A stretch of DNA of 64,000 nt, from assembly GCA_028288705.1 (NCBI GenBank), contig JAQBNH010000007.1, forward strand, positions 1 to 64,000. Direction: 5' to 3'. Position 1 is the stretch's first letter. Every line of letters starts with the position of its first letter. The position numbers were made by a program, and so were the translations under genes. The stretch is from Ferruginibacter sp. Its GTDB lineage: Bacteria > Bacteroidota > Bacteroidia > Chitinophagales > Chitinophagaceae. The notes under the pieces are model-generated. The model was not told the DNA's origin, did no database searches, and saw nothing but the letters and a program-made list of their open reading frames with translations. This document shows, one piece after another, positions 40,367 through 51,172 of the stretch.

Positions 40367-40531
40367 AGTGTTTGATCTGTTTTGTTGTAAAAGCAGCAGG
40401 GAAGATCGGTCCCCCGCCTCATTTTTGGACGGCAAAGGTAGGGCAAAACGGCTAATTCTCCGTACAAAAATTGGGAGATAACTGCCGTTAAACTCCTCTT
40501 AATTGCTTTTTTTCGCCGGATGGCCGTTGCT

Positions 40532-40563
40532 TTTTCCCCATAGCGAAGTTCTTTGTACATTTG
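40532..40563 (+). promoter_or_regulatory. Putative secA promoter
   Basis: TTTT (40532-40535), 20 bp, TACATTTG (40556-40563). Confidence 0.5.
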
Positions 40564-40663
40564 CAACCCTGTCAATTTGACCCGTAAATCAGGATAGCAT
40601 CATATTTGACAACAAAACCTTACTAAATCTGCATTAAAAAGCATTTCACTACAATAGAAACTT

Positions 40664-43600
40664 ATGTTAGGGATCATTTCCAAAATTTTTGGCGGTAATA
40701 AAAGCGAAAAGGACGTAAAGAAGATTTTACCACTAGTGCAAAAGACAAACGAATTTTTTGCCACCTACGCATCGCTCAGCAATGATGCCTTACGCGGTAA
40801 AACAGTAGAATTCCAGGGCCGCATCCGCGAACACCTGGCTGATATCGATAAATTGATCGCTGACAAAAAACTGGAAGCCGAAAGCCTGCCACTGGAGGAA
40901 ATTGGGGGACGCGATACGATCTACAAAGAAATTGACGGCCTTAAAAAAGACCGCGATGCGAAAATTGAGGAGATCCTCCTGATCATCCTCCCTGAAGCAT
41001 TTGCCGTGGTAAAAGAAACCAGCCGGCGTTTTAAAGAGAATGAAAACATGGAAGCCACTGCTACGGACCTCGATCGTGACCTGGCTACCCGTAAAAATAA
41101 CATCAGCATCCAGGGAGATAAATCCATTTTTAAAAACTCCTGGACGGCTGGCGGAACAACGGTCACCTGGAACATGGTGCATTATGATGTTCAGCTGATC
41201 GGTGGTGCCGTATTGCATTCCGGCAAAATTTCCGAGATGGCTACCGGTGAAGGTAAAACGCTCGTGAGTACCCTGCCTGCTTATTTAAATGCCCTCGCCG
41301 GTGAAGGTGTTCATATCGTTACCGTGAATGATTACCTGGCACGCAGGGATAGTGAGTGGAACGGCCCGATCTTCGAATGGCTCGGCCTCCGGGTAGATTG
41401 TATCGATAAGCACGAACCCAACAGTGATGCCCGCCGCAACGCCTACAACTCAGATATCGTTTATGGCACAAACAACGAATTTGGTTTTGATTACCTCCGG
41501 GATAACATGGTGCATACGCCCGATGAAATGGTGCAGCGCAAACATCATTTTGCGATGGTGGATGAGGTGGATAGTGTATTGATCGATGATGCGCGTACGC
41601 CGTTAATTATCAGTGGCCCGGTTGGACATAGTGATAACACGCAACAATTCTTCGACCTGAAACCAAGGATCGAACGCCTGGTGGAAGCACAGAAAAAAGC
41701 CGTGAACAGTTTCCTGATCGAGGCTAAGAAAAAAATAGCAGAAGGCAATGACGACCCGAAAGATGGTGGCCTTGCATTGATGCGTGCTCATCGCGGTCTT
41801 CCTAAAAACAGTGCCCTTATCAAATTCTTAAGTGAGCCGGGCATGCGCGTGAAACTGCAGAAAAGTGAAAACTATTATCTCGCAGATCAGCAAAAGGAAA
41901 TGCCGAAAGTAGATAATGAACTTTATTTCAGCATCGACGAAAAAAACAACCAGGTTGAATTAACGGATAACGGTTTAACACTCATCACCCGCCAGGGAGA
42001 AGATCCGGATTTCTTCATCCTGCCGGATATCGCCATCAAACTGGCTGATATTGATAAAACTGACCTGACCGCTGAAGAAAAATTACAGCGCAAGGAAAAC
42101 CTGATGAATGAATATTCTGCAAAAGCGGATCGTATCCATACGATCCAGCAGTTGCTGAAAGCTTATACCTTATTTGACAAAGACGTTGAATACGTGGTGA
42201 TGGACGAAGCGGTGAAGATCGTGGATGAACAAACAGGCCGTATCCTTGATGGAAGAAGATATTCCGACGGTTTACACCAGGCGATCGAAGCGAAAGAAAA
42301 TGTAAAGATCGAAGCATCTACGCAAACATATGCGACGGTTACCCTGCAGAATTATTTCAGGATGTACCACAAATTAGCGGGTATGACGGGTACGGCGGAA
42401 ACGGAAGCAGCAGAGCTTTGGAGCATTTATAAACTGGATGTGGTGTCGATCCCGACGAACGTGAAAGTGATCCGTAAGGATGAGCAGGATATGGTGTACA
42501 AAACCAAGCGGGAGAAATTTAAAGCGGTGATCGACGAGGTGGAAAAAAATATGACTGCCGGCCGGCCAACGCTGGTGGGTACCACATCGGTTGAAGTGAG
42601 TGAACTGATCAGCCGGATGATGAAACAAAAGAACATCCCGCACAATGTTTTGAATGCGAAACAACATAGCAAGGAAGCACAGGTAGTAGCAGAAGCAGGT
42701 TTTGCCGGAGCTGTTACCATTGCAACGAATATGGCTGGTCGTGGTACCGATATTAAACTCGGGCCCGGAGTTAAAGAAGCAGGCGGTTTGGCGATTCTGG
42801 GTACCGAGCGTCATGAGAGTCGTCGTGTAGACAGGCAGTTACGCGGACGTGCAGGACGCCAGGGAGATCCGGGAACGTCTAACTTCTTTGTATCCCTGGA
42901 AGATGACCTGATGCGGATGTTCGGTAGTGAACGTATTGCAGGGTTAATGGACAGGATGGGTTATAAAGAAGGCGAAGTGATCCAGCACAGCATGATTACG
43001 AAAAGTATCGAAAGGGCGCAGAAAAAAGTAGAGGAAAATAACTTCGGCACGAGGAAACGATTGCTGGAATACGATGATGTGATGAACAAGCAGCGAAACG
43101 TTGTTTACGGAAAACGTAATCACGCGTTGTTTGGAGAACGCCTGGCATTGGATCTTGATAATGCCTTCTATTCTGTTGCGGAAGGGCTGGTAAATTCTTT
43201 TAAAGAGTCGGATGATCACGAAGGGTTTAAACTCGCGGCGATCATGCATTTTGGTATCGACACCTCGATCGAACAGGAAGAACTTGCTAAGACCGATCTG
43301 AATACGCTGACTGAGAAATTATACCTCGAAGCGATCACGCATTACAACAATAAAAAACAGGGGCTTGCCGCTCAAACAATGCCGATTATTTCCAATATCA
43401 GGAAAGACCAGGGTAATCATATTGAGAATGTAGCGGTGCCTTTCACTGACGGCAAAAGAGGCATCCAGGCATTGGCTAACCTGGATAAATATTTTGAAAG
43501 CAATGGCGCTGAACTCGGGCAGGCATTGGAACGCAGCATTACACTGGCATTAATTGATGATGCGTGGAAAGAACATCTACGTGCGATGGATGACCTTCGC

Positions 43601-43990
43601 CACAGTGTACAAACGGCGGGTTACGAGCAAAAAGATCCATTGGTTATTTATAAGATCGAAGCCTATAATGCCTTTAAGCAAATGGATGACCAGGTGAATA
43701 AAGACATCGTGAGTTTCCTTTGCCATGCCGGTATCCCAATCGAGCAAAACAACAGCGGGCAGATCAAAGAAGGCCGTGAGCAGAAAACGGATATGAGCCG
43801 CATGAACGCGAATAAGAGCGAGATCGAAATTGCGGGAAGCGATTATGCTGCGAATGAAAATGATTATTTCGATCCTTCTACGCCGGTAAAACAGGAGCCG
43901 ATCCGCGTTGAACCGAAGATCGGGCGTAATGATCCATGTCCTTGTGGTAGCGGAAAGAAATTCAAAAACTGCCATGGCAAAGACGCCTAA
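40664..43990 (+). CDS. secA: Preprotein translocase subunit SecA
   Basis: 1108 aa; MATGEGKTLVSTLPAYLNAL, ATNMAGRGTDI; C-terminal GRNDPCPCGSGKKFKNCHG zinc motif. Confidence 0.98.
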   Translation: MLGIISKIFGGNKSEKDVKKILPLVQKTNEFFATYASLSNDALRGKTVEFQGRIREHLADIDKLIADKKLEAESLPLEEIGGRDTIYKEIDGLKKDRDAKIEEILLIILPEAFAVVKETSRRFKENENMEATATDLDRDLATRKNNISIQGDKSIFKNSWTAGGTTVTWNMVHYDVQLIGGAVLHSGKISEMATGEGKTLVSTLPAYLNALAGEGVHIVTVNDYLARRDSEWNGPIFEWLGLRVDCIDKHEPNSDARRNAYNSDIVYGTNNEFGFDYLRDNMVHTPDEMVQRKHHFAMVDEVDSVLIDDARTPLIISGPVGHSDNTQQFFDLKPRIERLVEAQKKAVNSFLIEAKKKIAEGNDDPKDGGLALMRAHRGLPKNSALIKFLSEPGMRVKLQKSENYYLADQQKEMPKVDNELYFSIDEKNNQVELTDNGLTLITRQGEDPDFFILPDIAIKLADIDKTDLTAEEKLQRKENLMNEYSAKADRIHTIQQLLKAYTLFDKDVEYVVMDEAVKIVDEQTGRILDGRRYSDGLHQAIEAKENVKIEASTQTYATVTLQNYFRMYHKLAGMTGTAETEAAELWSIYKLDVVSIPTNVKVIRKDEQDMVYKTKREKFKAVIDEVEKNMTAGRPTLVGTTSVEVSELISRMMKQKNIPHNVLNAKQHSKEAQVVAEAGFAGAVTIATNMAGRGTDIKLGPGVKEAGGLAILGTERHESRRVDRQLRGRAGRQGDPGTSNFFVSLEDDLMRMFGSERIAGLMDRMGYKEGEVIQHSMITKSIERAQKKVEENNFGTRKRLLEYDDVMNKQRNVVYGKRNHALFGERLALDLDNAFYSVAEGLVNSFKESDDHEGFKLAAIMHFGIDTSIEQEELAKTDLNTLTEKLYLEAITHYNNKKQGLAAQTMPIISNIRKDQGNHIENVAVPFTDGKRGIQALANLDKYFESNGAELGQALERSITLALIDDAWKEHLRAMDDLRHSVQTAGYEQKDPLVIYKIEAYNAFKQMDDQVNKDIVSFLCHAGIPIEQNNSGQIKEGREQKTDMSRMNANKSEIEIAGSDYAANENDYFDPSTPVKQEPIRVEPKIGRNDPCPCGSGKKFKNCHGKDA

Positions 43991-44009
43991 GCGAAAATAA
44001 AAAAGTTAG

Positions 44010-44036
44010 AAGAGCAGCTACGGTTGCTCTTTTTTT
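44010..44036. terminator. Terminator downstream of secA
   Basis: AGAGCAGCTACGGTTGCTCTTTTTTT. Confidence 0.75.
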
Positions 44037-44590
44037 ATGGCCTTGCCGGACTCCTTTTTAGAGGATTTTCCAAGAATTTTTAATTCAGCTTCAAATAAAC
44101 TGATCTTGTCACGGAGTATTTGTTGATTGGCAGGACCTGTCTCCAACAGTTTCGCTTTGATTTTATTTTCCTGGATATCCAGCCAAAGCATATCCCCCCG
44201 GCACCCGGCGTTCGACTCCCTTAATAACGGTAATGTAAAAAACCAATGAACCCACTTGTTATATTCGGTTTCCATTGTCAAAAGACTGCGGTTTAACTTA
44301 GCTGCGAAGTAAAGGCAATCCGTTCTCCGCCTTGCCTGTTGCTTTTCCAGTTTTGTTTTTACGGTTTGGTCTATCTCTATCAATAATTTGCGCCCATTTG
44401 CAGGGATAATTTTCTTACGAAGAATTTTTTCATACAATAGGGACTGTTTGAGACTTGCCTTAGCGGGAAGTGCACGCCGGCCATTCTCAGCCAGGCTGAA
44501 GGAAGATTTATGGGTTTGGAGATATTCGGACAGGTCCTTTTGTGACAGCGGGACAAACTCGCGAATGCCCTTATTTTTTTTCAGTTTCAT
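44018..44590 (-). CDS. Hypothetical protein with N-terminal XRE-like helix-turn-helix
   Basis: 190 aa; FVPLSQKDLSEYLQTHKSSFSLAENGRRALPAKASLKQSLLYEKI resembles an HTH region. Confidence 0.55.
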   Translation of the reverse strand: MKLKKNKGIREFVPLSQKDLSEYLQTHKSSFSLAENGRRALPAKASLKQSLLYEKILRKKIIPANGRKLLIEIDQTVKTKLEKQQARRRTDCLYFAAKLNRSLLTMETEYNKWVHWFFTLPLLRESNAGCRGDMLWLDIQENKIKAKLLETGPANQQILRDKISLFEAELKILGKSSKKESGKAIKKEQP

Positions 44591-44751
44591 ACGGATGATT
44601 TAAGCCAAAATAATCCGGAAACTTTTTAGATGCAAACATTTTTTCCGTTGCAAGAAAAAAGTTTCCAAAAAATATCCAGTTCTGCCAGGCGACACCGATT
44701 TTATACGGTATAGTAATTGATTCATTTCCCGTTCACCACCAAAAACAAAAA

Positions 44752-45894
44752 ATGAAAAAAAATCACCCCGGCCTGGCCATACTGGCCCTCGGCTGCAGTA
44801 CATTATTAGCACTTAGCGCCTGTAATAACAACAAAAGCGAAACGGCTGCAACAAACGACAGCACAACGATCGCAACAGCTAACCCCGTTGATTCAGGTAA
44901 TACACTGAAGCCGGTGAATGAAAAGCCGGCCTGGGGTACGCAACTAACTGACCCGATGGCCGTTGTAATAGAAAAGCTGGTTAGCTATAAAGCGCCTCCG
45001 CTAGTCAGTTTATCTGCCCAGGAAGCGCGTAAGCAACCTTCACCAGCTGATGCTGCGATGGACGTGATCAAAGAGCATAACATTGTGGTAAAGCCGAGCA
45101 ACGCAGATACTACGGGGAAAGATATCCCGGTAGCCGGCGGACAAATCCACCTTCGCATCTACACACCGAAAACGGGCAAAAATATGTACCCGGTGATCGT
45201 TTACTATCATGGAGGTGGTTGGGTAATTGCCAACCTCGATACCTATGGCGCCTCTGCTGATGCTTTGGCCAATCAGGCAGAAGCTATCGTGATATCAGTA
45301 GCTTACCGCCAGGCTCCGGAATTTAAATTTCCCGTGGCGCACAATGATAGCTATGCTGCCTACGAATGGGCTGTAAAAAATGCCGCTTCTATCAAAGGCG
45401 ATCCAAAAAAGATTGCCCTTGTCGGCGAAAGTGCCGGTGGAAACCTTGCGGCAGCAGTGAGTATGATGGCACGCGATAAGGGATTACAGCTTCCAGTTTA
45501 CCAGGTACTGGTTTACCCGATCGCAGGCTATGATTTTACCACGCCTTCCTACAAGGAAAGTGACAGCATTAAGCCATTGAATACCGGATTGATGAAATGG
45601 TTTTATGAAAAATACCTGAACAGCCCTGCTGATGGTAAAAATCCGATGATCTCCCTGGTTTCAGCCAATCTCAAAGGATTGCCTTCCACAACCATCATCG
45701 CTGCCCAATATGATCCCCTCACTTCAGAAGGTCAGCTGCTGTCGGATAATTTGAAGAAAGCCGGTGTTGCGACCAATTATAAATTGTACCCTGGCACGAC
45801 ACATGAATTTTTTGGGATGGCAGCCATCTTGCCGGAAGCTGCCCAGGCACAGGCATTGGCAGTAACGGACCTGAAAGCCGCTTTTAATAAATAA
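44752..45894 (+). CDS. Alpha/beta hydrolase (HSL-like esterase), lipoprotein
   Basis: 380 aa; lipobox LALSACNNN; YHGGGWVIANLDTYG; GESAGGNLAAAV. Confidence 0.92.
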   Translation: MKKNHPGLAILALGCSTLLALSACNNNKSETAATNDSTTIATANPVDSGNTLKPVNEKPAWGTQLTDPMAVVIEKLVSYKAPPLVSLSAQEARKQPSPADAAMDVIKEHNIVVKPSNADTTGKDIPVAGGQIHLRIYTPKTGKNMYPVIVYYHGGGWVIANLDTYGASADALANQAEAIVISVAYRQAPEFKFPVAHNDSYAAYEWAVKNAASIKGDPKKIALVGESAGGNLAAAVSMMARDKGLQLPVYQVLVYPIAGYDFTTPSYKESDSIKPLNTGLMKWFYEKYLNSPADGKNPMISLVSANLKGLPSTTIIAAQYDPLTSEGQLLSDNLKKAGVATNYKLYPGTTHEFFGMAAILPEAAQAQALAVTDLKAAFNK

Positions 45895-45908
45895 TTACCT
45901 ATCTATAA

Positions 45909-45946
45909 AAAGAGCTGCACTAAATAGATCTGTGCAGCTTTTTTTA
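45909..45946 (+). terminator. Terminator downstream of esterase
   Basis: AGCTGCAC-TAAATAGATCT-GTGCAGCTTTTTTT. Confidence 0.8.
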
Positions 45947-46010
45947 TAGCATTTATTTGGGAGAACTGTTTGGTAATTTTGCAGGCATAGCGTGAAATAA
46001 ATACGAACTT

Positions 46011-46667
46011 ATGGACAAGGCTTTTTTATTCGACATGAACGGCACGATGATCGACGATATGCAGTTTCACCAGGCGGCCTGGTTTGAGATTCTCAATAAC
46101 GAACTGAATGCTAACATGACGGAAGCGCAAACGCGCAGTCATATGTACGGTAAAAATGAAGAACTCTTTGCCCGGGTATTTGGCAACGATAAATATTCGC
46201 AGGAAGAAGTACATGCATTCTCCCTGAAAAAAGAAAAAAAATACCAGTCTGCTTTTTTACCCCATTTAAAACTGATAGAAGGGCTGCAGGTATTTTTAGA
46301 AACCGCTAAGCGAAACCGGATCAGCATGGCGATTGGCACCGCGGCCAGTCCGTTCAATGTAAACTATGTACTGGATCATATCCCCGTGCGGGAATATTTT
46401 GCGGCGATCGTAACGGCTGATGATGTGATCGCGAGCAAACCAGACCCCGAAGTGTTTACGCGCTGCGCTGATTTACTGGACATCACGTACGAACATTGTA
46501 TTGTTTTCGAAGATTCGCCAAAAGGCGTGGAAGCTGCACTGAACGCCGGCATGAAAGCCGTTGTGTTACTTACCTATCATACAGAAGAAGAATTTAGTCA
46601 TCTCCCAAATGTGCTGATGCTGGTGAAAGATTATACGGATCCGCAGCTGGATGCATTGTTTACCTGA
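46011..46667 (+). CDS. HAD family hydrolase (beta-phosphoglucomutase-like)
   Basis: 218 aa; FLFDMNGTMIDD; SKPDPEVF; VFEDSPKGVEAALNAGMKAV. Confidence 0.92.
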   Translation: MDKAFLFDMNGTMIDDMQFHQAAWFEILNNELNANMTEAQTRSHMYGKNEELFARVFGNDKYSQEEVHAFSLKKEKKYQSAFLPHLKLIEGLQVFLETAKRNRISMAIGTAASPFNVNYVLDHIPVREYFAAIVTADDVIASKPDPEVFTRCADLLDITYEHCIVFEDSPKGVEAALNAGMKAVVLLTYHTEEEFSHLPNVLMLVKDYTDPQLDALFT

Positions 46668-46710
46668 TCATTTTTAGCTTAACTTACTGGCTTATCTGTT
46701 AATAAACCCC

Positions 46711-47487
46711 ATGAAAATAAAGCTCGTTCCCTGCTGGATACTTTTGCTATGTTCAGTTGTAGTGATGCCCGCCCGGGCACAGGTTGCGGGATTAAAAAAC
46801 AAGACATTCGTGTCATCTGTCACGGGGGACATTAAAAACTATCTCGTCTTCCCGGATAGTAGCACTTTCCTATTTATGCAATTTTCAGGTCCGGCTGAAC
46901 AACTCATCGCAATCGGTAGTGGTCATCTGGTCGTTGGGAATGCAGAGCGAATAAATTTTGTTTATGACAGTCTTTTTCCCCAGCAATTCTTTCCGGGAAA
47001 GCTGGAGTATTCCGCGTCAACTCAAAGCCCGTATGATTCCATAGAATTTTCCGGATTTGTAAGCGGGCCGGATAGGCCGGCAGACTTTGCGACTGCCGCT
47101 TTTCCGGAACTGCGAAAAGTTACTGTGGCTAACAAGTCTGGAATATTTAAGATACGGCTTCCGGCAGTACCCTTCGTTTCAAAAATAGAGATTACGCACC
47201 GTGATCTTTCGCCCTACAGCTTCACAATCTTGCCCAACGAAAACCTTCATGAAATTAATATTCAACTTCCTTTACGAACATCCAACCTTTTACGAAAGGA
47301 AAACCTGACAGAGAAATTCAGTCTTGTGAAGAAAGGAAATTCGGAGATCAGGCTGAGCGGTCCGGAGATTTTTCAGGAATCAAAAACCGACAGGGTTAAA
47401 ATTATTGAGTTGCTGAACCAAAGCCTTGTTGCTTTTCCCCAGGAATCCCTGATGATCCAGGAGATTATCGGGCGGCTAAAGAAATAA
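46711..47487 (+). CDS. Hypothetical secreted protein
   Basis: 258 aa; signal peptide; no recognised domain. Confidence 0.6.
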   Translation: MKIKLVPCWILLLCSVVVMPARAQVAGLKNKTFVSSVTGDIKNYLVFPDSSTFLFMQFSGPAEQLIAIGSGHLVVGNAERINFVYDSLFPQQFFPGKLEYSASTQSPYDSIEFSGFVSGPDRPADFATAAFPELRKVTVANKSGIFKIRLPAVPFVSKIEITHRDLSPYSFTILPNENLHEINIQLPLRTSNLLRKENLTEKFSLVKKGNSEIRLSGPEIFQESKTDRVKIIELLNQSLVAFPQESLMIQEIIGRLKK

Positions 47488-47591
47488 TGATTTTATAGAT
47501 CCGGATAATTTTATTCATGGCGGATTGAGCCGATCATGAAATCCCTTATATTTAAACACCGATGCTGCCATACACACTTTAAAATTGTTGT

Positions 47592-48914
47592 ATGTCAATG
47601 AACCGTAAACTGGCGATCATTCCGTTTCTTTTATTACTGGCTGTTGTCGTCCTCAGCCTCTTCCCTTCCGCGTCGGCTCCCATTCCTGCAAATAATACGG
47701 ATATCAATGGCGCCGATACCGCCTGGATGTTAACAGCAACGGCCCTCGTGCTGATCATGACGCCCGGACTTGCTTTTTTCTATGGCGGGATGGTGTCTAA
47801 AAAGAATGTCATCAGTACGATGCTGCAAAGTTATATCTGCATGGCAGGGGTTACCCTGATCTGGGTGATCGTCGGGTTTAGTTTTGCTTTCGGCGATTCC
47901 ATCGGCGGCATCATCGGTAACCCCAAAACTTTTTTCCTGATGAAAGGCATTATTAATGGGAAACCCTGGCCGCTGGCCCCGACGATTCCATTGGTGCTCT
48001 TTGCTTTTTATCAATTGAAATTCGCTATCATCACACCTGCTCTTATCACGGGCGCTTTTGCAGAACGCATCAAATTCACTTCCTATATTTTGTTCATCAC
48101 GCTGTTTTGCATTTTTATCTATTGCCCGCTAGCCCATGCTACCTGGCACCCCAACGGCATCCTGGCAAAATACGGTGTGCTCGATTTTGCCGGTGGAACC
48201 GTTGTACATATGAGTGCAGGCTGGGCCGCATTGGCGGGTGCCCTTTATCTTAAAAAACGGCAGGATCATGCCCATACGCCTGCCCGCATCAGTTATGTAT
48301 TGCTGGGAACAGGATTGCTTTGGTTTGGCTGGTTTGGGTTTAATGCGGGTTCGGCTTTTGGTGCAAACGTGTTAGCAGTAAATGCCCTGGCCACCACCAG
48401 TTCCGCCTCGGCAGCAGCTGCCTTCACCTGGATCATCTTCGACGCGATGCGGGGTAAAAAACCTTCTGCCATGGGAACCTGCATTGGTGCAGTTGTCGGC
48501 CTGGTGGCGATCACGCCGGCGGCAGGATTTATCAGCATCGCGCATTCATTAACGGTTGGTATTGTCAGCAGTATTGTAAGTAACCTGATGGTAGAATGGC
48601 GCACACGTACCAGCATTGACGACACGCTGGATGTATTCCCCTGTCATGGCATTGGCGGCATCGTCGGTTTTTTACTCACAGCCGTGTTTGCAGATCAGCA
48701 AATCAACGCAGCAAACGTAACTGGTAACGGGTTGATCTTTGGCGAAACGCATTTGTTTACAGTGCATCTCATTACCACGGTGGCGGTTTCTGCGTTTGTA
48801 TTTGGCGGCACCTTTATCCTGTTAAAGATCACAGACCTCATCACGCCTTTGCGCGTTTCCGTGGAAGAGGAAATGGAAGGCCTGGATAAAAGCCAGCATG
48901 GCGAATCACTTTAA
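47592..48914 (+). CDS. amt: Ammonium transporter
   Basis: 440 aa; TPGLAFFYGGMVSKKNVISTMLQSY; DFAGGTVVHMSAGWAALAGALYL; FPCHGIGGIVG. Confidence 0.97.
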   Translation: MSMNRKLAIIPFLLLLAVVVLSLFPSASAPIPANNTDINGADTAWMLTATALVLIMTPGLAFFYGGMVSKKNVISTMLQSYICMAGVTLIWVIVGFSFAFGDSIGGIIGNPKTFFLMKGIINGKPWPLAPTIPLVLFAFYQLKFAIITPALITGAFAERIKFTSYILFITLFCIFIYCPLAHATWHPNGILAKYGVLDFAGGTVVHMSAGWAALAGALYLKKRQDHAHTPARISYVLLGTGLLWFGWFGFNAGSAFGANVLAVNALATTSSASAAAAFTWIIFDAMRGKKPSAMGTCIGAVVGLVAITPAAGFISIAHSLTVGIVSSIVSNLMVEWRTRTSIDDTLDVFPCHGIGGIVGFLLTAVFADQQINAANVTGNGLIFGETHLFTVHLITTVAVSAFVFGGTFILLKITDLITPLRVSVEEEMEGLDKSQHGESL

Positions 48915-48942
48915 TGGTTATCGTCTATGCCTTATCGTTTAT

Positions 48943-49890
48943 TTACAACTTGAGTTTTTTTCCATCGCAATTGCGCACCAGCGTACGGAACCTGTCCATC
49001 ACATCTCCAGAAGGATCGTAACTGCCTTCCGGGGTTACATCGAGGAACATCGGCAATGACTCTACCGGCTTGGTAAGTGTGTATTTATCGCCTGATTGCT
49101 GGTAAGTGCTAAAGCCTTTTTTTGCCGCGCCCATTAAAATACAATTGGGTTTACTCTTTGCACGATCGAGGTTTACTTCATCGATCTGGTCCAGGGGCAC
49201 GATCGTGAGGTAGTATTCTTTCTTTTCACCAGAGGTATTTATTTCCTGCAGGTTATAAAACAAATACAGCGAGCATCCGCTGGCATAAGCATTGGTGAGG
49301 TAATAAGTTTTGGAAGTACCTTTCCCGGAGAACCAGAAGTCCTTATACTTTTTCATCGCGGTTGTGGTGGCTTGCAGAGGTTCGTTTTCTTCTGCGATAT
49401 AGATCTCGCGGAGTTTATATAAAGCCGCCCGCACCTGTTCTGCATTTTTCTTATCTACCTGTAAAAAATTAAAATAGATATCCTCTGCAAAAATATCATC
49501 CACTTGCTTTTTAAAGACACTTACTTTATGGCAAAGCTTATTCTTTAACTGGATCTTCAATTGGCCAACCGGTGATTTGGATGGCACTTCCACTTCTGTG
49601 ATCGTGCTGATATCCTGCGGACGGAAATCATAAGTCCAGGTGGTATTACCATTCGTTGCCTGCAGTTCTACCAGGATTTGCACACCCATTTCCGTGGGGG
49701 TTACCGAGGCACTGGCAATAATCAGTTTCTTACCTGTTTCATCAAAGAAACGGATATTATCTACAGCTTCTTTCGCTTTGGCATCCAGTTCGCGCACGGC
49801 GATGCTTTTGCGGGCACTGATCTTTTGGGCACTGGAAGAAGCTGAAATAACAGATGCGAGGATGAGGAAGAGGAAAGTAATTTTTCTCAT
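48943..49890 (-). CDS. Hypothetical secreted protein
   Basis: 315 aa; signal peptide [21 protein letters not shown]. Confidence 0.6.
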   Translation of the reverse strand: MRKITFLFLILASVISASSSAQKISARKSIAVRELDAKAKEAVDNIRFFDETGKKLIIASASVTPTEMGVQILVELQATNGNTTWTYDFRPQDISTITEVEVPSKSPVGQLKIQLKNKLCHKVSVFKKQVDDIFAEDIYFNFLQVDKKNAEQVRAALYKLREIYIAEENEPLQATTTAMKKYKDFWFSGKGTSKTYYLTNAYASGCSLYLFYNLQEINTSGEKKEYYLTIVPLDQIDEVNLDRAKSKPNCILMGAAKKGFSTYQQSGDKYTLTKPVESLPMFLDVTPEGSYDPSGDVMDRFRTLVRNCDGKKLKL

Positions 49891-50204
49891 GTGCTGGTTA
49901 TGGTTTTGGTAAACAAAGTCTGCACCCGGACCTGTAATAAAAAATCCGGATCCCGCTGGCAGGATAGTGGCTGGTCAGCGGGCGACGTGGTTTAAGGGTT
50001 TATTTTATAGGTTAAAGTTAGGGGCAATCCTACTTATTACCAAGAAGCAGGGATGATTATCGCCGGCATACCAGCTTGTATGTCACTAAGTTTAACCAGG
50101 CTATCCGCGTGCTGCAGGCCAAAATTTACTCTTCTCTTAATAACTCATCTACCCTATCTTTGCGCCGGGTTTTTTAATTTTCATTTTAAATTTCTAATTG
50201 AAAG

Positions 50205-51080
50205 ATGGCAGTTTTAGTCAATAAAGATTCTAAAATCCTGGTACAGGGCTTTACGGGTACTGAGGGTAGTTTTCATGCTACGCAGATGATCGAATACGGC
50301 ACGCAGGTAGTTGGTGGCGTTACGCCGGGGAAAGGTGGCAGCACGCACCTGGAAAAACCTGTATTTAACACAGTCGCTGATGCGGTAAAAGCAACAGGTG
50401 CTAATGTGAGTATTATTTTCGTACCGCCTGCATTTGCTGCAGATGCGATCATGGAAGCAACAGACGCAGGTATTGCACTGGTTGTTTGTATTACAGAAGG
50501 TATTCCGGTACTGGATATGGTGAAAGTGAAAAATTATTTGGTTGGAAGTTCTACAAGGCTGATCGGTCCGAATTGCCCTGGTGTAATAACGGCAGACGAA
50601 TGTAAAGTAGGTATTATGCCGGGCTTTATCTTTAAAAAAGGCCGTATCGGTATCGTTTCTAAATCAGGAACACTTACTTACGAAGCGGCAGACCAGGTAG
50701 CGAAAGCAGGCCTTGGCATTTCCACAGCGATTGGTATTGGCGGTGATCCGATCATCGGCACAACAACAAAACAGGCGATCGAACTGTTCATGAACGATCC
50801 GGAAACAGATGCGATCGTAATGATCGGTGAGATCGGTGGTGGCATGGAAGCAGAAGCAGCAGAATATGTTCGTTCAACAGGCAATAAAAAACCGGTAGTT
50901 GGATTTATCGCCGGCCAGACAGCTCCTCCGGGACGCAGGATGGGCCACGCGGGCGCGATCGTTGGCGGTGCTGATGATACAGCAGAAGCAAAAATGAAGA
51001 TCATGGCAGAATGCGGTATCCACGTGGTGGACAGCCCGGCAGATATCGGCAAGACAATGGCCGAAGTGATCAAAAAATAA
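50205..51080 (+). CDS. sucD: Succinate-CoA ligase subunit alpha
   Basis: 291 aa; [55 protein letters not shown]. Confidence 0.97.
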   Translation: MAVLVNKDSKILVQGFTGTEGSFHATQMIEYGTQVVGGVTPGKGGSTHLEKPVFNTVADAVKATGANVSIIFVPPAFAADAIMEATDAGIALVVCITEGIPVLDMVKVKNYLVGSSTRLIGPNCPGVITADECKVGIMPGFIFKKGRIGIVSKSGTLTYEAADQVAKAGLGISTAIGIGGDPIIGTTTKQAIELFMNDPETDAIVMIGEIGGGMEAEAAEYVRSTGNKKPVVGFIAGQTAPPGRRMGHAGAIVGGADDTAEAKMKIMAECGIHVVDSPADIGKTMAEVIKK

Positions 51081-51085
51081 TTAAC

Positions 51086-51116
51086 AGCCCCGGACAAGTT
51101 CCGGGGTTTCTTTTTA
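51086..51116 (+). terminator. Terminator downstream of sucD
   Basis: CCCCGGA-CAAGT-TCCGGGGTTTCTTTTT. Confidence 0.8.
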
Positions 51117-51172
51117 TACAAAAAAAGGGCGGAACCCATGTTCCCACCCTTCAAAGTATAGCCACCAAAAAA

